Positions 56,604 through 64,000 of a stretch of 64,000 nt of DNA are shown here, piece after piece. The notes below the pieces were generated by a model. It made no database searches. It was not told the origin of the DNA and saw only the letters and a list, made by a program, of their open reading frames with translations. The stretch is taken from positions 1 to 64,000 of the forward strand of contig NZ_LXEW01000014.1 of NCBI RefSeq assembly GCF_001655055.1, written 5' to 3'. Positions within the stretch are counted from its first letter, which is position 1. Each line of letters opens with the position of its first letter. A program made the position numbers and the translations under genes. The DNA is from Providencia heimbachae ATCC 35613 (GTDB lineage Bacteria; Pseudomonadota; Gammaproteobacteria; Enterobacterales; Enterobacteriaceae).

Positions 56604-57964
56604 CCGCACGTTTGGGACGCTGGATAGCTGCACTTGATGGCTTCGAGTCAAAAATGAAAGGCATCCCGATGGTGCGCCATTATGGTCGATTGACTAAAAT
56701 CACCGGCCTAGTGATGGAAGCCGAAGGGATAAAAATGCCTTTAGGTGCGACCTGCTTCATCGAACGTTCCATTAATGGGGGCGCAGATGAAGTGGTCTGC
56801 GAGGTCGTCGGTTTCAATGGCCCTCGTATGCTGCTAATGCCTCTCGCGGACTTAGAAGGCATCGCACCCGGTGCACGTGTTTACGCGCAATCTACCGGAA
56901 GCGAAGGCCAAACCAGTCGCTTGCTACCTATCGGTAATGAATTATTAGGCCGCGTGTTAGATGCTCAGGGAAATCCCCTTGATGGTAAAGGCGCACTTGA
57001 AGTCAAAACACGTGCGCCGTTAATTACGCCACCAATCAACCCATTAGAAAGAACACCGATTAGCAGTGTGCTTGATGTAGGCGTGCGAGCAATCAACGCA
57101 CTTCTGACAGTAGGCCGTGGCCAGCGTATGGGATTATTTGCCGGTTCTGGCGTAGGCAAAAGTGTGTTGCTCGGTATGATGGCACGATTTACTCAAGCGG
57201 ATATTATTGTGGTAGGCCTAATTGGTGAGCGTGGCCGTGAAGTCAAAGATTTTATTGAAAATATTTTAGGGCCTGAAGGCTTACAACGTGCCGTTGTGGT
57301 TGCTGCGCCTGCTGACGTATCCCCTTTACTTCGAATGCAAGGGGCTTCTTACGCCACTCGAATTGCCGAACATTTTCGCGACTTAGGCCAAAGTGTTTTA
57401 TTGATCATGGACTCGCTCACTCGTTACAGTATGGCGCAGCGAGAAATTGCCTTAGCCGTCGGTGAGCCCCCTGCCACCAAAGGTTATCCACCTTCTGTAT
57501 TTGCCAAATTACCGGCGCTCGTTGAACGTGCCGGTAATGGTAAAAATGGTGGCTCTATTACTGCGTTTTATACCGTATTAACCGAAGGGGATGACCAACA
57601 AGATCCGATTGCTGACTCAGCACGTGCGATCCTTGATGGCCACATTGTTTTATCACGATCACTGGCGGAATCAGGGCACTACCCGGCTATCGACATTGAA
57701 GCCTCAATCAGCCGAGCCATGACTGAGCTAATTACCAAAGACCATTATCGTAAAATTCAGCGCTTCAAGCAGCTCACCTCCAGTTACCAACGCAACCGCG
57801 ACCTGATTAACGTTGGCGCCTATGCCATGGGCAGTGATCCGCTCCTTGATAGTGCTATTCAGTACTACCCACGTATGTCTAAATTCTTGCAGCAAGAGAT
57901 TGATGAGCGCTGCGATTATCAAACCGCTTGTGAGCAACTGATTCAAGTTGTGCCTAGTGAGTAA
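56600..57964 (+). CDS. fliI: Flagellum-specific export ATPase
   Basis: A 454-residue hexameric ATPase of the type III export gate. Walker A is [13 protein letters not shown] near residue 170 and Walker B is [18 protein letters not shown] near 255. [18 protein letters not shown] and the arginine-finger region follow. I chose the ATG at 56600 (GGAGAG upstream, ATGA overlap with fliH). Confidence 0.96.
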   Translation: MTARLGRWIAALDGFESKMKGIPMVRHYGRLTKITGLVMEAEGIKMPLGATCFIERSINGGADEVVCEVVGFNGPRMLLMPLADLEGIAPGARVYAQSTGSEGQTSRLLPIGNELLGRVLDAQGNPLDGKGALEVKTRAPLITPPINPLERTPISSVLDVGVRAINALLTVGRGQRMGLFAGSGVGKSVLLGMMARFTQADIIVVGLIGERGREVKDFIENILGPEGLQRAVVVAAPADVSPLLRMQGASYATRIAEHFRDLGQSVLLIMDSLTRYSMAQREIALAVGEPPATKGYPPSVFAKLPALVERAGNGKNGGSITAFYTVLTEGDDQQDPIADSARAILDGHIVLSRSLAESGHYPAIDIEASISRAMTELITKDHYRKIQRFKQLTSSYQRNRDLINVGAYAMGSDPLLDSAIQYYPRMSKFLQQEIDERCDYQTACEQLIQVVPSE

Positions 57965-57975
57965 CGAGGGAATAA

Positions 57976-58419
57976 ATGTCAAAAAATAACGCCTTAGCCA
58001 CATTATTACAATTAGCTGAAGAAGCCTCTGAAGAAGCAGCGAAAGTTTTGGCTCAGGTGCGTCAGACCCATACGCAAATGTCTCAACAGCTTAATATGCT
58101 GGAAAATTATCAGTCAGAGTACCGGCAAAAACTAAATCAAACTCTGCACAGCGGAATGGCCTCAGACAAATGGCAAAACTATCAGCAATTTTTAGTGACC
58201 CTTGAGCTCACTATCGAGCAACAACAGCAGCAACTTAGTTTATGGGAACAGCGAGTCACTGACGCTAACCGTCATTGGCAAGAAAAACAGCAACGCGTCA
58301 ATGCGTTCGATACTTTAATCCAACGCGCTGAACATACCGAATGCCAACGTCAAAATCGTTTAGAGCAAAAAATGATGGATGAATTTGCTCAACGAGCGAC
58401 TTTACGGAGAATCCGATAA
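57976..58419 (+). CDS. fliJ: Flagellar export protein FliJ
   Basis: A 147-residue two-helix coiled-coil chaperone/stalk protein of the export ATPase. It is almost wholly helical and Gln/Glu/Ala-rich, with heptads throughout and the typical C-terminal LEQKMMDEFAQRATLRR. GAGGGAA precedes the ATG. It is directly adjacent to fliK. Confidence 0.93.
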   Translation: MSKNNALATLLQLAEEASEEAAKVLAQVRQTHTQMSQQLNMLENYQSEYRQKLNQTLHSGMASDKWQNYQQFLVTLELTIEQQQQQLSLWEQRVTDANRHWQEKQQRVNAFDTLIQRAEHTECQRQNRLEQKMMDEFAQRATLRRIR

Positions 58420-59805
58420 ATGGATGTCAATGTTAACCTACTGCCTACCGCAGCCCCTGCGAATACCGTTAAAAATAGTCATTCGCAACAAAGCGATCCT
58501 AAATCTGATGAAAATCAGGTAACCGCGCTGCCATTTCAAGCCATTTTAGAAAATCAGCAGCCTGCGCCCAAAGCGTCTGAAACGTCCCCCCCATCACCCC
58601 ATATTGCGAACGATGAGAAAGCACTAAATCAAGTGCTAACAAAAAGTAAGTTAGCAGAAGCTGATGAATCAACGGCTAAAATACCTTCTATCAAAGACAG
58701 TGCAGAAAATGCCATTGACCAGCTCAACTTTAGTCGAGGTCTTCGTCCTGATCGTGCTCAAGCCACATTACAGACTGAGCTACTCACCGGTAAACAAGCG
58801 CCAGAAGAAGCATGGCTAGACAACCTAAAACAATCGTTAACAGAACGCATACAAACGGCTTCAACGACGAATATCAGTGCAGAAAAACAACCCGTCCTTG
58901 GTGCCTTTACACAAAAAATGCCGCCATTAACCGATGATATACACGACATCACGCGCACTGATGATAAACGATTATCGAGCTCTGTATTGTCATTAGATGC
59001 AGAAGAAGATGTACCCGCTCTTGGCGTGTTTATGAAAAATGAAAAAGAAGAACGCCGCGACCAACCGCTGTTTTCACTCGATAATACCCGTGATCCCCGT
59101 ACTAAAAAACTGACTGAAGACTTTATGCCACTGAATAAAAAAGGGTTAGATAAAGAACCCTTATCTAACCTTCAAGCCATGGCAACAGAGAATATTAGTC
59201 ATAATGTCAAAGGTGCATTTACTGTTCAGAGTGAAACCGGTGCTTTAACCGCCTCGACAACGCATCAGGCTACCACTCAATCAATTAGCATGATGCCAAC
59301 ACTATCGGCCACGCAAGCGGCGGCAATGAATGCACCGATGGCGCCGCCAACGCTACATTTAAATAGCCAATTAGGCAGCGAAGCATGGCAACAGCAGCTT
59401 AGCCAACAGATGCTGTTTTTCTCACGCCAAGGGGTTTCACAAGCTCAAATTCGCTTACATCCTGAAGAACTTGGTTCTCTCAACATCCATTTACGTATTG
59501 AAGATAACCAAGCAGTGATGCACTTTGTTTCCCCCCATAGCCATGTTCGTGCCGCCATGGAGTCAATGATGCCAGTGCTGCGCAGTGCATTACAGGAAAG
59601 CGGTATCCATTTGGCTCAAGGCTCAGTTGGGCAGGATAATTTGAGTAATCAATCAGGCTCTAGCAATCAAAATAGCCATGATCATGATGGACATATTGCA
59701 ACAACTCATCCATCGGCTGGCGCAGTTGGAATGAGTGAAGCCAATGCTTCTGTTCCTATCCGAAATACCGCTTCGCGACAAGGTGGTATCAATACTTTTG
59801 CGTAA
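58420..59805 (+). CDS. fliK: Flagellar hook-length control protein
   Basis: A 461-residue secreted ruler protein. The N-terminal two thirds is low-complexity (Ala, Gln, Thr, Lys, Asp) and weakly conserved. The C-terminal substrate-switch domain is clear (AQIRLHPEELGSLNIHLRIEDNQAVMHFVSPHSHVRAAME, about residues 345-385). It starts immediately after the fliJ stop with GGAGA upstream. A terminator-like hairpin follows, separating it from fliL. Confidence 0.93.
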   Translation: MDVNVNLLPTAAPANTVKNSHSQQSDPKSDENQVTALPFQAILENQQPAPKASETSPPSPHIANDEKALNQVLTKSKLAEADESTAKIPSIKDSAENAIDQLNFSRGLRPDRAQATLQTELLTGKQAPEEAWLDNLKQSLTERIQTASTTNISAEKQPVLGAFTQKMPPLTDDIHDITRTDDKRLSSSVLSLDAEEDVPALGVFMKNEKEERRDQPLFSLDNTRDPRTKKLTEDFMPLNKKGLDKEPLSNLQAMATENISHNVKGAFTVQSETGALTASTTHQATTQSISMMPTLSATQAAAMNAPMAPPTLHLNSQLGSEAWQQQLSQQMLFFSRQGVSQAQIRLHPEELGSLNIHLRIEDNQAVMHFVSPHSHVRAAMESMMPVLRSALQESGIHLAQGSVGQDNLSNQSGSSNQNSHDHDGHIATTHPSAGAVGMSEANASVPIRNTASRQGGINTFA

Positions 59806-59818
59806 TTAATAAACGATT

Positions 59819-59861
59819 GGCGGCAATTTGCTAACTAAAGCGCCGAGTTACCGCCTTTTTG
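59819..59861 (+). terminator. fliK terminator
   Basis: Stem GGCGGCAA / TTACCGCC (one G-T pair) followed by five T residues, 13 bases after the fliK stop. It divides fliFGHIJK from fliLMNOPQR. Confidence 0.75.
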
Positions 59862-59968
59862 TTTCGTTTTTCACTCCTTTAACTCTGCACAAGCAAGCCA
59901 TAATGCTAAAGATCATAAAGTAAAAACCCATTTGGGTTTGGCATCCAAGAAACAGGAATTCAGCTAAC

Positions 59969-60451
59969 ATGTCGTCTTCACGCAATGAATCTAAAAGTTC
60001 GAATAAAGGGTTGCTCATGCTGTTCGCCCTTCTCGCCCTCGTGGGTGCTGGTTTTGGTGGTTACAGCTGGTGGACGACACAACAAGAGTCTCAAGTTTTA
60101 AGTGCGGACGAAAAACGTCCTAACATGCCGCAGCCGATTTTTATGGAGTTAGAGCCTTTTACCGTTAACCTACCGGGGCTAAATGATGCGCCAGACCGTG
60201 TGCTCTATATCCACGTGACATTGCGTCTTGCCAATGAAAAATCTCGCAAACAATTGCATGAGTATTTACCTGAAGTACGCAGCCGCTTGCTGCTCCTGCT
60301 TTCAGAACAACAATCTAAAATCATGGGTACTCATGACGGCAAATTGCAATTAATGAAAGAAATTAAAGGAACGCTAACCCCTGCCCTGATCCCTGGCGAT
60401 ACCGATCAGGATATTTCAGATGTGTTATTCACTACTTTTATTCTGCGGTAA
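59969..60451 (+). CDS. fliL: Flagellar basal-body protein FliL
   Basis: A 160-residue inner-membrane protein with one N-terminal membrane span (LLMLFALLALVGAGFGGYSWW, about 13-33). Its periplasmic domain has PIFMELEPFTVNL and YIHVTLRLAN. It supports stator function. AGGAATT precedes the ATG. First gene of fliLMNOPQR. Confidence 0.94.
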   Translation: MSSSRNESKSSNKGLLMLFALLALVGAGFGGYSWWTTQQESQVLSADEKRPNMPQPIFMELEPFTVNLPGLNDAPDRVLYIHVTLRLANEKSRKQLHEYLPEVRSRLLLLLSEQQSKIMGTHDGKLQLMKEIKGTLTPALIPGDTDQDISDVLFTTFILR

Positions 60452-60456
60452 TTCTA

Positions 60457-61464
60457 ATGAGCGATAATATTTTATCTCAGGCTGAAATCGATGCGTTGCT
60501 CAATGATGATGCACCATCGACAAATACTCCTGAGCCAGAAAGCCAAGGTAAGAATAACATTCGACCTTATGACCCGAATACTCAACGCCGAGTTATTCGT
60601 GAGCGGATGCAATCCCTTGAAATCATCAATGAGCGCTTTGCTCGTCAGTTCCGTATGGGGCTGTTTAACATGTTACGCCGCAGCCCTGATATCACCGTGG
60701 GTGGTATGAAAATCGAGCCTTATCATGAATTTGCTCGAAACTTGCCAGTACCAACAAACTTGAATTTAATCCACATGCCACCTTTGCGTGGTACTGCACT
60801 GTTCACTTTTGAACCTGCGTTAGTTTACATCGCTGTCGATAACCTTTTTGGCGGAGATGGCCGTTTTCCGGTTCGCTCAGAAGGAAAAGAATTTACTAAT
60901 ACCGAGCAACGTATTATCAACCGTATGTTGAAATTAGCATTAGGTGCATACCGCGATGCGTGGAAGCCAATTGCCGATATCGAAGTTGAATATGTTCGTT
61001 CTGAAATTCAAGTTAAGTTCACTAATATCACCACATCACCGAATGATATCGTCGTAACGACGCCTTTTTTAGTTGAGATTGGTAATACCATCGGTGAGTT
61101 TAGTATTTGTATTCCTATTGCCATGATTGAGCCCCTACGTGAGCGTTTAATTAACCCGCCAGTAGAACAAGGACATCAAGAAAATGAAGCTTGGGTCACT
61201 AATTTAGTCACTCAAGTTAAACGCTCCGAGCTTGAACTCGTCGCTAATTTTGTTGATATCCCCCTAAGAATATCCCGATTACTGCAATTGCAAAAAGGGG
61301 ATGTTATCCCTATTGAGAAGCCAGACCGCTTAATGGTGAATGTCGATGGTGTACCGGTATTAACCAGTCAATATGGTACCCAAAATGGCCAATATGCATT
61401 ACGTGTAGAACATTTGATTAATCCTGTTTTAAACACTCTAGATGAGGAAAGTACCAATGAGTGA
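60457..61464 (+). CDS. fliM: Flagellar motor switch protein FliM
   Basis: A 335-residue C-ring protein that binds phosphorylated CheY. The N-terminal CheY-binding peptide ILSQAEIDALLND is intact, followed by the CheC-like middle domain (RMGLFNMLRRSPDITVGG, DNLFGGDGRFPV) and the SpoA-like C-terminal domain. It starts 5 bases after fliL and overlaps fliN by 8 bases. Confidence 0.95.
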   Translation: MSDNILSQAEIDALLNDDAPSTNTPEPESQGKNNIRPYDPNTQRRVIRERMQSLEIINERFARQFRMGLFNMLRRSPDITVGGMKIEPYHEFARNLPVPTNLNLIHMPPLRGTALFTFEPALVYIAVDNLFGGDGRFPVRSEGKEFTNTEQRIINRMLKLALGAYRDAWKPIADIEVEYVRSEIQVKFTNITTSPNDIVVTTPFLVEIGNTIGEFSICIPIAMIEPLRERLINPPVEQGHQENEAWVTNLVTQVKRSELELVANFVDIPLRISRLLQLQKGDVIPIEKPDRLMVNVDGVPVLTSQYGTQNGQYALRVEHLINPVLNTLDEESTNE

Positions 61465-61873
61465 GGCGAAGAATTCTCCTGATGCATCAACCAATCTCAA
61501 CAGTGAAGACCTGTGGGCTGAAGCGCTGGAACTGCAAAAAAAAGCGGAAGCCGCCTCTGCCGGTTCACAGGCTTTTGATAATTTTGACGGGCAAAACCCA
61601 TTGAATCAGTTATCCGATATTAATCTGATTATGGATATCCCGGTTCGTCTTTCTGTCGAATTGGGTCGTACTAAAATGACGATTAAAAAACTGCTCAGCC
61701 TGTCTCAAGGTTCAGTGGTTTCTCTTGATGGTTTAGCCGGTGAGCCTTTGGATATTTTGATCAACGGCTATTTAATTGCCCAAGGTGAAGTCGTCGTCGT
61801 GTCAGATAATTACGGTATTCGTATTACTGATATTATCACGCCTTCTGAACGTATGCGTCGGTTAAGCCGCTAA
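61457..61873 (+). CDS. fliN: Flagellar motor switch protein FliN
   Basis: A 138-residue C-ring protein with a SpoA domain: LIMDIPVRLSVELGRTKMTIKKLLSLSQGSVVSLDGLAGEPLDILINGYLIAQGEVVVV in the C-terminal half is highly conserved. I chose the ATG at 61457, with GAGGAAAG upstream. It overlaps fliM by 8 bases. Confidence 0.95.
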   Translation: MSEAKNSPDASTNLNSEDLWAEALELQKKAEAASAGSQAFDNFDGQNPLNQLSDINLIMDIPVRLSVELGRTKMTIKKLLSLSQGSVVSLDGLAGEPLDILINGYLIAQGEVVVVSDNYGIRITDIITPSERMRRLSR

Positions 61874-61899
61874 TATGATGAACAGGGTTCTGTACTGAA

Positions 61900-62346
61900 A
61901 TGACAATATCCACCGAATCGCCACAAGCGCCATTTTTATCGAGCACCATTGCGCCGAGCGAACCTACTGCACAAGCTATCAATCACAATGATAGCTTAGT
62001 ACAAATCTCTAGCACCCTTGGCGGGATTATTTTATTCATACTGGCAGGGGCTTGGTTAGTCAAAAAACTGGGGTTTGCCCCGAGAAAATTCAGTAAGAAC
62101 CCAATCGTCAATATTAAAAGCAGCTGCTCCTTAGGTAATAAAGAGCGCGTAGTGGTTGTGGAAGTTAATCACCAATATTTGGTGTTGGGCGTGACGGCGC
62201 AAACCGTCAATGTGTTGCATCAATATCCTGCGCCGCAAGATACAATTTTTGATTCGACTATTGAGCCGCTGACATTCCAGTCATTATTAAAGAAAAAACA
62301 AGATGCCGCTAAACAAGCGGCTTCGGTCGTACCTATCTATAAGTAA
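61900..62346 (+). CDS. fliO: Flagellar biosynthesis protein FliO
   Basis: A 148-residue export-gate assembly factor. One membrane span (IILFILAGAWLVKKLGFA, about 44-62) is followed by a basic cytoplasmic domain (SCSLGNKERVVVVEVNHQYLVLGVTAQTVNVLHQ). The N-terminal periplasmic stretch is Ser/Pro/Thr-rich. It sits between fliN and fliP as usual. Confidence 0.92.
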   Translation: MTISTESPQAPFLSSTIAPSEPTAQAINHNDSLVQISSTLGGIILFILAGAWLVKKLGFAPRKFSKNPIVNIKSSCSLGNKERVVVVEVNHQYLVLGVTAQTVNVLHQYPAPQDTIFDSTIEPLTFQSLLKKKQDAAKQAASVVPIYK

Positions 62347-62358
62347 CCGGAAGCGCAC

Positions 62359-63102
62359 ATGTTACCTTTAAAACCTACCGCCTTAATCACTGCGCTCTTG
62401 TTTGCTCTGCCTAATTCCGCATCAGCGGCTTTGCCCGCAGTGATCAGTCATACCCTTGCTGATGGAGGTCAATCCTGGTCACTACCTGTTCAAACTTTAT
62501 TATTCTTAACCCTGCTAGGTTTTATTCCTGCATTACTGTTAATGATGACCAGCTTTACTCGCATCATTATCGTGCTAGGGCTACTGCGAAACGCACTGGG
62601 AACCCCTTCCGCACCACCGAACCAAGTATTGTTAGGTTTAGCACTATTTTTAACTTTTTTTGTCATGTCACCCGTCGCCGATCAGGTTTATCGCGAAGCT
62701 TATCAGCCCTTTAGTGAAGACAAAATCAGCCTTGAAACTGCCTTAGAGCGTGGCACGACACCGTTTAGAACTTTTATGCTGGGACAAACTCGCGAATCAG
62801 ACTTAGCCCTGTTTGCGCGGATTGCCAAAATTGGGGATATTCAAGAAGCGAAAGATGTTCCCATGCGTATTTTAGTACCTGCTTTTATTACCAGTGAGCT
62901 AAAAACCGCATTCCAAATTGGTTTTACTATTTTCATTCCATTTTTGATCATTGATTTAGTGGTCGCGAGTGTCCTCATGGCTTTGGGTATGATGATGGTG
63001 CCACCCGCAACGGTTTCATTACCCTTTAAGTTAATGCTTTTTGTTCTGGTCGATGGCTGGCAATTATTGCTTGGCTCATTATCGCAAAGCTTTTTTAATT
63101 AG
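62359..63102 (+). CDS. fliP: Flagellar export gate protein FliP
   Basis: A 247-residue core subunit of the type III export gate. A cleavable signal peptide (to about ASA, residue 23) is followed by four membrane segments. Family blocks are [44 protein letters not shown] and [28 protein letters not shown] precedes the ATG. Confidence 0.96.
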   Translation: MLPLKPTALITALLFALPNSASAALPAVISHTLADGGQSWSLPVQTLLFLTLLGFIPALLLMMTSFTRIIIVLGLLRNALGTPSAPPNQVLLGLALFLTFFVMSPVADQVYREAYQPFSEDKISLETALERGTTPFRTFMLGQTRESDLALFARIAKIGDIQEAKDVPMRILVPAFITSELKTAFQIGFTIFIPFLIIDLVVASVLMALGMMMVPPATVSLPFKLMLFVLVDGWQLLLGSLSQSFFN

Positions 63103-63110
63103 GAATTCTC

Positions 63111-63380
63111 ATGACACCTGAATCGGTTATGGCAATGGGTACGGAGGCAATGAAGATTGCTTTGATGTTAGCCGCGCCGTTATTGTTAGCCGCCCTTGCG
63201 GCAGGTTTGATTATCAGTTTGTTACAAGCCGCGACTCAGGTGAATGAGATGACATTGTCATTTATTCCTAAAATTTTATCGGTAATTTCAATGCTTATCA
63301 TTGCGGGACCTTGGATGTTAAACCTGCTTACCGATTACATGCGAACGCTATTCACCAACCTGCCTTTCATTATTGGTTAG
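63111..63380 (+). CDS. fliQ: Flagellar export gate protein FliQ
   Basis: An 89-residue protein with two membrane segments (about 16-38 and 52-74) and the family block AGLIISLLQAATQVNEMTLSFIPKIL. AGGAATT precedes the ATG. It starts 8 bases after fliP and ends 2 bases before fliR. Confidence 0.95.
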   Translation: MTPESVMAMGTEAMKIALMLAAPLLLAALAAGLIISLLQAATQVNEMTLSFIPKILSVISMLIIAGPWMLNLLTDYMRTLFTNLPFIIG

Positions 63381-63382
63381 CT

Positions 63383-64000
63383 ATGTTAACCATCACCAGT
63401 GAAACGCTCACTCTCTGGCTTAGCCAAGGTTTTTACCCTTTTATACGCCTTTTAGCGCTACTCGGTACCGCGCCGTTTTTTAATGAAAAACAGGCGGTGA
63501 CAAAAGTTCGCGTGATGTTGGCGTTTTTTGTTGTTCTGATTGTGTCGCCGCAACTCCCGGTGGTAAATATTCCGCTATTTTCAGCCATGGGCTTGTGGGT
63601 GATTGTTCAGCAAATAGTGATTGGTGTCGCGATGGGATTAACGATGCAGATGGCGTTTGCGGCGGTGCGGCATGCCGGTGAAATGATTGGTTTACAGATG
63701 GGGTTATCTTTTGCCACTTTCTTTGACCCAACGGGTGGGCCTAATATGCCCATTTTAGGCCGTATTTTTAATTTAATTACGTTGCTATTGTTTCTCGTCT
63801 TTGACGGCCATTTATGGCTAATTTATATTGTGGTTAATTCCTTTGAACTGTTACCAATTCAAACCGCGCCACTCAATAGAGACGGTTTTTGGGTATTTGT
63901 TCAATTTGCGAATGTAATTTTCATTAATGGATTAATGCTAGCGCTGCCTTTTATCACCTTATTTTTAATTCTCAATCTCGCTCTTGGTATTTTAAACCGC
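63383..64000 (+). CDS. fliR: Flagellar export gate protein FliR (cut by window end)
   Basis: The first 206 codons are open to the last base of the window; family length is about 260 residues, so roughly 50-60 are missing. The polytopic N-terminal part has FIRLLALLGTAPFFNE, VRVMLAFFVVLIVSPQLP and the conserved GEMIGLQMGLSFATFFDP. It follows fliQ by 2 bases and completes the fliPQR gate genes. It is incomplete only because of the window boundary. Confidence 0.94.
   Translation, partial: MLTITSETLTLWLSQGFYPFIRLLALLGTAPFFNEKQAVTKVRVMLAFFVVLIVSPQLPVVNIPLFSAMGLWVIVQQIVIGVAMGLTMQMAFAAVRHAGEMIGLQMGLSFATFFDPTGGPNMPILGRIFNLITLLLFLVFDGHLWLIYIVVNSFELLPIQTAPLNRDGFWVFVQFANVIFINGLMLALPFITLFLILNLALGILNR

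Overview
The window looks like a chromosomal segment of an AT-rich Enterobacterales bacterium, most likely Providencia or a close Morganellaceae relative. The reasons are enterobacterial-type DtpA, CitCDEFXG, BetTIBA, KdgR/KdgK/Eda and FliA-FliR proteins, low GC, and many ERIC elements (enterobacterial repetitive intergenic consensus). No rRNA, tRNA, prophage, insertion sequence or CRISPR array was seen. The organism assignment is inference from protein resemblance.

Layout. 0-9 kb: a tandem ERIC array, an AEC carrier, an unlinked class II fructose bisphosphatase, a LysR regulator divergent from an SDR dehydrogenase/SMP-30 lactonase pair, the peptide transporter DtpA, and a secreted Sel1-repeat protein. 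9-20 kb: citrate fermentation, with the citAB two-component system divergent from citCDEFXG, followed by a YbhI-like DASS transporter and a YbhH (PrpF-family) isomerase. 20.5-23.5 kb: a compact RNA-repair pair (HD-Pnk end-healing enzyme plus a minimal RNA ligase) and a VanW protein. 23.9-32 kb: a CitMHS citrate transporter, an Old Yellow Enzyme, a small lipoprotein, a DMT exporter, a second DASS transporter, CutA and an AhpD-like protein. 32-38.5 kb: glycine-betaine synthesis (betIBA divergent from betT). 39-42.5 kb: the KDG branch (kdgR, kdgK, eda) and a GNAT acetyltransferase. 42.7-64 kb: flagellar genes fliA, fliC, fliDST, then a 5-kb block of non-flagellar genes (extra deformylase, trimeric autotransporter, lipoprotein, YcdZ, YjbR-like), then fliE divergent from fliFGHIJK and fliLMNOPQR. 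fliR runs off the window.

How the genes work together. CitA/CitB sense citrate and probably switch on citrate lyase and its maturation enzymes. Repeats in the citA-citC intergenic region resemble a motif upstream of the CitMHS gene, so that transporter may share the control. KdgR has a good operator ahead of kdgK-eda. BetI has a palindromic operator between betI and betT. Sigma-28 promoters precede fliC and fliD.

The most unusual points are these. All ERIC copies (ten loci, about sixteen full or partial units) lie in the same orientation on the + strand whatever the direction of the neighbouring genes. Several ERIC ends sit immediately before start codons or inside gene ends. The HD-Pnk/RNA ligase pair forms a self-contained predicted RNA end-healing and sealing cassette.
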